Shown in pieces: positions 32,389-37,087 of a DNA stretch of 37,087 nt. The stretch is from assembly GCA_002298925.1 (NCBI GenBank), contig DBMM01000037.1, forward strand, positions 29,733-66,819, read 5' to 3'. The translations under genes and the position numbers were made by a program. Position 1 is the stretch's first letter. The number at the start of each line of letters is the position of its first letter. Source of the DNA: Geobacter sp. UBA698. Lineage in GTDB: Bacteria; Desulfobacterota; Desulfuromonadia; Geobacterales; Pseudopelobacteraceae. The notes beneath the pieces are model-generated. The model was not told where the DNA came from, did no database searches, and was given only the letters and a program-made list of their open reading frames with translations.

Positions 32389-33657
32389 ATGCTAAAATCA
32401 CTGTTTGCAGTCTGTCTGCTGCTGACCATTATCTCTTCTGTCAATGGAGCGACTGCCGAGCCTGTTGACAATGCTTCGCTCATGCATAGCGGCTACGGTC
32501 GCGAACTGCTGTTGCGCGGCGAGTATGAAAAAGGATTGGAACAACTGCGCCGCGCCTATCTGCTGTTTCCACTCAATCCCACCCTGAAGAATAATCTGGC
32601 CGAGGGGTATGCCGCCTTCGGTCACCAATCCATTAAACAAAAACGTTACGAACAGGCCGATGAGAACTTTGTCAAGGCCCAGGAGCTCTATCCCGAAGAA
32701 GGCACTTATGCCCTTTTGCGTGGAGTCTGCAATTATTATCTGAAAAGGTATGACGTGGCACGCCATGAACTGGAACAGGCTCGTCTAAAAAAAATCGATT
32801 CCGCTGAAGTTCTTTATTATCTGGGTCTGGTACGCTATGAGACCGATCATCGTCAGGATGCCGTGGAACTGTGGGAACAGGCACTGAAACTTTCGCCCGG
32901 ACGCCGGGAGATAGCTGAGCTGCTGGAAAAATCCCGGCGGGAGATGGCCATAGAAGACGGTATGGATCGCAGCCACAGTTCCCGATTTGACTTGACTTAC
33001 GATCCGGGTGTGGATGGTCTCTTTGCCCTGTCGATCCTGGATGTACTTGAACAGGCTGCCAACCAGGTGAATGCCGAATTGGGCTATTTCCCCGCTGCAC
33101 GTGTGCCGGTAGCGGTCTACAAACGTGATGACTTCAAGACGGTGACCACTTCGCCCGATTGGTCGGGCGGCGTTTACGATGGTACAATCCGGCTTCCCTT
33201 TGGTGCGCTTAAAGAGATTACATCCCGGGTGCGGGGGGTACTGTTCCACGAATATGCCCATGTGGTGGTGTTCGAGTTTACCCGTGGCAACTGTCCGCTC
33301 TGGCTGAATGAAGGTATTGCCGAAATGTTCGGCCGCATGCAGTACAATCCGCCCATGGCTGAACTCGGTCGGGCTGCCCGCAAAAAGACCTTTGCGGATT
33401 TTCGCAGACTGGAATCCGGTTTTAGCTCCCTTTCCACAGCACAAGCCAGCCTGGCCTATCAGCAGAGCTATGCCTTGGTGAACTATCTGGTTACTGTCTA
33501 CGGCTGGCATCGGGTAACGGGGATTCTTGACAATCTTGGTAATGGCATGAATATGGACGAAGCGGTCTCCCTGGCACTTAATGAGTACGGCCTGAACTAT
33601 GACAGCATGGTGCGGGAATGGCAGGACTCAATCGTTAAGGAGGTAGCTGGGAAGTAG
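32389..33657 (+). CDS. TPR protein with gluzincin-type (HExxH...NEGxAE) peptidase domain
   Basis: This 422-residue exported protein has a signal peptide (about 1-22, MLKSLFAVCLLLTIISSVNGA). Four TPR-like units follow over about 35-185 (YEKGLEQLRRAYLLFPLNP, YEQADENFVKAQELYPEEG, YDVARHELEQARLKK, HRQDAVELWEQALKLSPG). The C-terminal half has HEYAH (287-291) followed by WLNEGIAE (305-312). That is the zinc-peptidase pair in which two His and Glu308 would bind the metal and Glu288 would be catalytic (peptidase MA-like). It is likely a periplasmic metallopeptidase or a degenerate relative; the substrate is unknown. ATG 32389 lies 24 nt after dxs, with a weak ribosome binding site. It is probably the last gene of the xseA-dxs unit. 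Confidence 0.85.
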   Translation: MLKSLFAVCLLLTIISSVNGATAEPVDNASLMHSGYGRELLLRGEYEKGLEQLRRAYLLFPLNPTLKNNLAEGYAAFGHQSIKQKRYEQADENFVKAQELYPEEGTYALLRGVCNYYLKRYDVARHELEQARLKKIDSAEVLYYLGLVRYETDHRQDAVELWEQALKLSPGRREIAELLEKSRREMAIEDGMDRSHSSRFDLTYDPGVDGLFALSILDVLEQAANQVNAELGYFPAARVPVAVYKRDDFKTVTTSPDWSGGVYDGTIRLPFGALKEITSRVRGVLFHEYAHVVVFEFTRGNCPLWLNEGIAEMFGRMQYNPPMAELGRAARKKTFADFRRLESGFSSLSTAQASLAYQQSYALVNYLVTVYGWHRVTGILDNLGNGMNMDEAVSLALNEYGLNYDSMVREWQDSIVKEVAGK

Positions 33658-33750
33658 TCCTGGTTCTGCTCTCTGGCTGGTTATGTGCCGGTATCCTCCG
33701 GTGAAACGGTTCGGCAATCATGACCGCAGGAAGTTATTCTAAAATAATGC

Positions 33751-33778
33751 TTGCATACTGCGTGTCTAAATGTTAAAT
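33751..33778 (+). promoter_or_regulatory. Predicted promoter of tRNA-Pro
   Basis: TTGCAT (33751-33756) and TTAAAT (33773-33778) are 16 nt apart in AT-rich sequence. Transcription would begin about 8 nt before the mature tRNA 5' end. Confidence 0.45.
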
Positions 33779-33792
33779 AATTTATCTTTCGT

Positions 33793-33869
33793 CGGGGAGT
33801 AGCGCAGTCTGGCAGCGCACCTGCCTTGGGAGCAGGGGGTCGCTGGTTCGAATCCAGTCTCCCCGACCA
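33793..33869 (+). tRNA. tRNA-Pro (anticodon UGG), CCA encoded
   Basis: The 77-nt cloverleaf was read by eye. The acceptor arms are CGGGGAG (33793-33799) and CTCCCCG (33859-33865). The anticodon stem CCTGC/GCAGG encloses the loop CTTGGGA, with anticodon TGG at 33827-33829. The T arm contains GGTTCGAATCC. The discriminator is A (33866) and CCA is encoded at 33867-33869. C at position 1 with A73 is characteristic of bacterial tRNA-Pro. It decodes CCA and, by wobble, other CCN codons. Its own promoter-like boxes lie upstream and a terminator directly downstream. Confidence 0.97.
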
Positions 33870-33880
33870 TAGAAATAACA

Positions 33881-33914
33881 AGGGCTTGCACGGATCGGTG
33901 TGCAGGCCCTTTTT
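33881..33914 (+). terminator. Intrinsic terminator of tRNA-Pro
   Basis: An 11-bp stem, AGGGCTTGCAC (33881-33891) with GTGCAGGCCCT (33900-33910), contains one G-T wobble. The loop is 8 nt and TTTT (33911-33914) follows. It begins 11 nt after the CCA end. Between it and the lepA promoter (33915-34026) I see nothing else of note. Confidence 0.88.
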
Positions 33915-34026
33915 AGTATTGTCCAGTGGTTGATACTCAAAACCGGCAAAAGCTTTGCTCTGTGAATACGCAGTTTCAATCCGGTGATGCCAGGACTGAG
34001 CATAGATGCTGACCCTCCTTTTACTC

Positions 34027-34055
34027 TTTACATTCCAACAGTTATTATTTATTCT
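34027..34055 (+). promoter_or_regulatory. Predicted lepA promoter
   Basis: TTTACA (34027-34032) and TATTCT (34050-34055) have 17-nt spacing. The implied start near 34062 leaves a leader of about 30 nt with AAGGA (34083-34087) before ATG 34093. Confidence 0.45.
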
Positions 34056-34092
34056 GCAATATTGACTTTCTACTGCACCCCCAAGGAATTAC

Positions 34093-35889
34093 ATGGATAT
34101 TAGCAGACTCCGCAATTTTTCCATAATTGCCCACATTGACCATGGCAAATCAACTCTGGCTGACCGTCTGCTGGAATATACCGGCACACTTTCCGAACGG
34201 GAGAAGCAGAATCAGTTCCTGGACAAGATGGACTTGGAACGCGAGCGCGGCATCACGATCAAGGCTCAGACCGTGCGGCTTAAGTACCGCGCCGATGACG
34301 GTAAGGATTACGTGCTTAACCTGATCGATACTCCCGGGCATGTGGATTTTACCTATGAGGTTTCCCGTTCGCTGGCAGCCTGTGAAGGCGGTCTGCTGGT
34401 GGTGGATGCCTCCCAGGGGGTCGAGGCCCAGACCTTGGCCAATGTCTATCTGGCCCTGGACATCAATCTGGAAGTATTTCCGGTTCTGAATAAGATCGAC
34501 CTGCCGGCGGCCGATCCGGAGCGGGTCAAGCTGGAGATCGAGGAGATTATCGGAATCGATGCCCATGACGCAGTGCTGGCCAGCGCCAAGGAGGGCATCG
34601 GCACCCACGAGATTCTGGAGCAGATCGTCAGGAAGATTCCACCCCCCAAGGGTGACTCCCAGGCGCCGCTCAAGGCGCTGTTGTTCGATTCCTGGTACGA
34701 CCAGTATCAGGGGGTTATTATCCTGGTGCGCATCTTTGACGGTACCCTCAAAAAAGGGGACAAGATCCAGCTCATGGCCACCAACAGCTCTTTCGAGGCG
34801 CTTAAGGTTGGGGTGTTTGCCCCGATCATGGTCGAGGTGCCTCAGTTGACGGCCGGAGAGGTCGGTTTCGTGATTGCCGGCATCAAAGATGTGGCTGATG
34901 CCAAGGTCGGTGATACGGTGACCCTTCTCAATCGGCAATGTGAGGTGCCGTTGGATGGTTTCAAGGAGGTCAAGCCGATGGTGTTCTCCGGTTTGTACCC
35001 CATCGATACTGTCCAGTACGAGCAACTGCGCGATGCCTTGGCCAAGCTGAAGCTGAACGATTCGTCCTTCTCCTTTGAACCTGAGACTTCGGTTGCCCTC
35101 GGCTTCGGTTTTCGCTGCGGCTTTTTGGGGTTGCTCCATATGGAAATCATCCAGGAGCGTCTGGAACGCGAATTCGGCCTGGATCTGATCACAACCGCGC
35201 CGACGGTTGTCTACCGGGTTCACCGTGTCACTGGCGAGGTGCTGACTATCGAGAGTGCCAATCAGTTGCCGGAACTGCAGCATGTTGAATACCTCGAAGA
35301 GCCTTTCATTCTGGCTCACATTCATGTCCCCAACGACTTTGTGGGAGGTGTTCTGGCGCTGTGCGAGGACAAGCGCGGCGTACAGCGGGAAATCAAGTAT
35401 CTGACTCCGACCCGCGTAATGATAATCTATGAAATGCCGTTGAACGAGATTGTGCTTGATTTCTACGATCGTCTGAAATCTATAACCAAGGGCTATGCTT
35501 CTCTGGATTACGAGCATCTCGACTATCGCCGCAGCGAACTGGTTCGGATGAACGTAATGATAAACGGCGAGGTTGTTGATGCTCTTTCGCTGATTATTCA
35601 TCGTGACAAGGCCTACTTCCGCGGCCGCGACCTGGTGTCAAAGATGAAGGAGTTGATTCCTCGCCAGATGTTTGAGGTGGCCATTCAGGCTGCCATCGGT
35701 AACAAGGTGATTGCCCGGGAAACAGTCAAGGCCATGCGCAAGGACGTTCTGGCCAAATGTTACGGCGGAGATATCACCCGCAAACGCAAATTGCTGGAGA
35801 AGCAGAAGGAAGGCAAGAAACGCATGAAAAATGTCGGTAACGTGGAATTGCCCCAGGAGGCTTTCCTCGCGATTCTAAAGGTTGAATAG
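34093..35889 (+). CDS. lepA: Elongation factor 4 (LepA) GTPase
   Basis: This is a 598-residue ribosome-associated translational GTPase that affects ribosome back-translocation and 30S biogenesis. G motifs are AHIDHGKST (13-21), DTPGHVDF and NKIDLPAADPERV. Domains II, III and V follow as in EF-G, but domain IV is missing. The LepA-specific C-terminal domain is present (LVRMNVMINGEVVDALSLIIHRDKAYFRGR, KAMRKDVLAKCYGGDITRKRKLLEKQKEGKKRMK). The usual LepA length is about 600, so it is complete. It is followed after 66 nt by lepB, the classical lepA-lepB pairing. Confidence 0.98.
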   Translation: MDISRLRNFSIIAHIDHGKSTLADRLLEYTGTLSEREKQNQFLDKMDLERERGITIKAQTVRLKYRADDGKDYVLNLIDTPGHVDFTYEVSRSLAACEGGLLVVDASQGVEAQTLANVYLALDINLEVFPVLNKIDLPAADPERVKLEIEEIIGIDAHDAVLASAKEGIGTHEILEQIVRKIPPPKGDSQAPLKALLFDSWYDQYQGVIILVRIFDGTLKKGDKIQLMATNSSFEALKVGVFAPIMVEVPQLTAGEVGFVIAGIKDVADAKVGDTVTLLNRQCEVPLDGFKEVKPMVFSGLYPIDTVQYEQLRDALAKLKLNDSSFSFEPETSVALGFGFRCGFLGLLHMEIIQERLEREFGLDLITTAPTVVYRVHRVTGEVLTIESANQLPELQHVEYLEEPFILAHIHVPNDFVGGVLALCEDKRGVQREIKYLTPTRVMIIYEMPLNEIVLDFYDRLKSITKGYASLDYEHLDYRRSELVRMNVMINGEVVDALSLIIHRDKAYFRGRDLVSKMKELIPRQMFEVAIQAAIGNKVIARETVKAMRKDVLAKCYGGDITRKRKLLEKQKEGKKRMKNVGNVELPQEAFLAILKVE

Positions 35890-35955
35890 GCACGGTTTTT
35901 TTTAGATCTGTCGGGTTGAAACGGTGCTTGCAGTTAAACTATTAAAGGAACTTTC

Positions 35956-36639
35956 ATGAACAAAAATACCGAAATTCCGTTGAAAACACCTGCTTCTTGT
36001 GGTGGTGATAGTCAGATTTCATGTGAGCCGATCAAGAAAAAGAGCATTGTACGGGAATATGCAGAATCAATCGTAATTGCAGTTCTGCTGGCCTTGGTCA
36101 TCCGTACCTATCTGGTACAGGCCTTCAAAATTCCATCCGGGTCCATGGAGGATACACTGGCCATCGGCGATCACCTGTTGGTAAATAAATTCATTTACGG
36201 TACCAAAATACCCTTTACTGCTACTTCGGTTGTCAAATTGCGGGATCCGCGCCAGGGTGATGTAATTGTTTTCGAATACCCTGAAGATCCTAGCAAGGAC
36301 TTCATCAAGCGGATTGTAGGTACACCAGGCGATGTGGTTGAGGGCAAGGACAAGAAGATTTTTGTAAATGGCAAGCCTTATGAGAACCCCCATGAAGTTC
36401 ACAAGGAAAAGGAGATTATCCCCAAAGAGATGAATCCCAGGGATACTTTTGGTCCGCTTACTGTGCCGACTAATTCCTATTTTGTGATGGGGGACAATCG
36501 CGACCGTTCCTATGATAGCCGTTTCTGGGGTTTTGTGACCCGTGACAAAATCAAGGGACTGGCATTCATAAAATACTGGTCGTGGGATCGTGACAAGTTC
36601 AGACCACGACTAGGCAATATCGGCCGACTGATTAACTGA
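35956..36639 (+). CDS. lepB: Signal peptidase I
   Basis: This 227-residue inner-membrane protease removes Sec and Tat signal peptides. A cytoplasmic N-terminus of about 30 residues precedes one transmembrane helix (SIVIAVLLALVIRTYLVQAF). The catalytic Ser63 lies in IPSGSMEDTL and the general-base Lys118 in FIKRIVGTPGD. The conserved box MGDNRDRSYDSRFWG is present. The one-helix form is common outside the gammaproteobacteria. Many exported proteins in this window (both cytochromes and the envelope proteins) would be its substrates, while the lipoproteins and pseudopilins use other peptidases. AAAGGAA precedes ATG 35956. Confidence 0.97.
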   Translation: MNKNTEIPLKTPASCGGDSQISCEPIKKKSIVREYAESIVIAVLLALVIRTYLVQAFKIPSGSMEDTLAIGDHLLVNKFIYGTKIPFTATSVVKLRDPRQGDVIVFEYPEDPSKDFIKRIVGTPGDVVEGKDKKIFVNGKPYENPHEVHKEKEIIPKEMNPRDTFGPLTVPTNSYFVMGDNRDRSYDSRFWGFVTRDKIKGLAFIKYWSWDRDKFRPRLGNIGRLIN

Positions 36640-36673
36640 TTTATATATTCTTATTTCTCACGTGGAGGCTTGT

Positions 36674-37087
36674 ATGGATACTCTGGGCAACTGGAAGCGA
36701 ACACATTACTGTGGCGATCTGACGGCGAAGGATATCGGCCGTGAAGTTATTTTGATGGGGTGGGCCCTGCGTCGGCGCGACCATGGTGGTCTGATCTTTA
36801 TTGACTTGCGCGACCGCGAGGGCATTGCCCAGATCGTTTTTGATCCCGAAATTAATGCCCAAAGTCATTCTGTGGCCGAGGCGGTGCGCAGCGAGTTTGT
36901 CCTGGCTGTCAAGGGTAAGGTTATTCCTCGCCCCGAGGGAACTGTTAATCCCACTATGAAGACCGGTGAAGTCGAGATTCAGGTCAGTGAGTGCAAGTTG
37001 CTCAACCGCTCCAAACCGCTGCCATTCATGTTGGATGAACACAGTGACATCAATGAAAATATCCGCCTCAAGTATCGTTATCTTGAT
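36674..37087 (+). CDS. aspS: Aspartyl-tRNA synthetase (5' part; runs off the window)
   Basis: The frame is open from ATG 36674 (ribosome binding site GGAGG, 36664-36668) to the window end, giving 138 residues. It reads MDTLGNWKRTHYCGDLTAKDIG, WALRRRDHGGLIFIDLRDREGIAQIVFDP and LNRSKPLPFMLDEHSDINENIRLKYRYLD. This is the OB-fold anticodon-binding domain and hinge of a bacterial-type AspRS. Asp versus Asp/Asn (non-discriminating) specificity cannot be judged without the catalytic and insertion domains. It lies 34 nt after lepB. Confidence 0.95.
   Translation, partial: MDTLGNWKRTHYCGDLTAKDIGREVILMGWALRRRDHGGLIFIDLRDREGIAQIVFDPEINAQSHSVAEAVRSEFVLAVKGKVIPRPEGTVNPTMKTGEVEIQVSECKLLNRSKPLPFMLDEHSDINENIRLKYRYLD

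Noticed and set aside
33681..34003. Minus-strand frames giving GRLDSNQRPPAPKAGALPDCATPR
   Set aside because: This is the well-known spurious translation of the antisense strand of tRNA-Pro, not a protein gene.
34150..35601. Minus-strand open frame of 483 codons opposite lepA
   Set aside because: It is a shadow of the highly conserved lepA sequence; its product looks random and has no ribosome binding site context.

Overview
The window reads as chromosomal DNA of a Geobacter-type deltaproteobacterium (Desulfuromonadota/Geobacterales). The pointers are multiheme c-type cytochromes beside an NHL-repeat lipoprotein, a hybrid type IV pilus/type II secretion locus whose secretin ends in a cohesin-like domain, and a conserved housekeeping block (ftsEX, envC-like, ctpA, yibQ-like, xseA, xseB, ispA, dxs, lepA, lepB, aspS). 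This assignment is inferred from gene content and order, not from a database search. Nearly all genes lie on the + strand, tightly packed, with many ATGA or longer overlaps. The only convincing minus-strand gene is a ParA/MinD-type ATPase at 26401-27798.

Layout. 1-537: 3' end of an MFS carrier of the oxalate/formate-antiporter type, followed by a hairpin terminator. 774-7334: a TetR regulator followed by a complete tripartite RND efflux operon (periplasmic adaptor, inner-membrane pump, outer-membrane channel). Two near-identical palindromes, one before the regulator and one before the pump operon, look like its operators. A fold-back repeat sits inside the 5' end of the channel gene and encodes its signal peptide. 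7598-11569: a group 2 glycosyltransferase, a two-helix small membrane protein, an NHL beta-propeller lipoprotein, a tetraheme cytochrome and an octaheme cytochrome whose last haem site is CxxxCH; a terminator follows. 11754-21063: a secretion/pilus-type machine made of GspF, GspE, PilM, PilN, PilO and PilP-like proteins, a TPR-secretin-cohesin protein and two GspG-like pseudopilins.

21068-26324: ftsE, ftsX, an EnvC-like activator with a degenerate LytM domain, the S41 protease CtpA and a YibQ-type deacetylase-fold protein. This is a cell-wall remodelling and division module, and it ends at a bidirectional terminator shared with the ParA-like gene. 27930-33657: xseA-xseB (exonuclease VII), ispA-dxs (isoprenoid precursors) and a TPR protein with a gluzincin HExxH site. 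33793-33869: tRNA-Pro(UGG) with encoded CCA and its own terminator. 34093-37087: lepA, lepB and the 5' part of aspS, which runs off the window.

How the parts fit together. The cytochrome/NHL block lies directly upstream of the secretion block, which invites the idea that extracytoplasmic redox proteins and their export apparatus are coupled. The least ordinary items are the repeat-derived signal peptide in the efflux channel gene, the ParA-like ATPase with an unrecognised Cys/His-containing C-terminal half, the cohesin-tailed secretin in a split GspL (PilM+PilN) system, and the CxxxCH octaheme cytochrome. I found no CRISPR array, transposase, phage gene or toxin-antitoxin pair.
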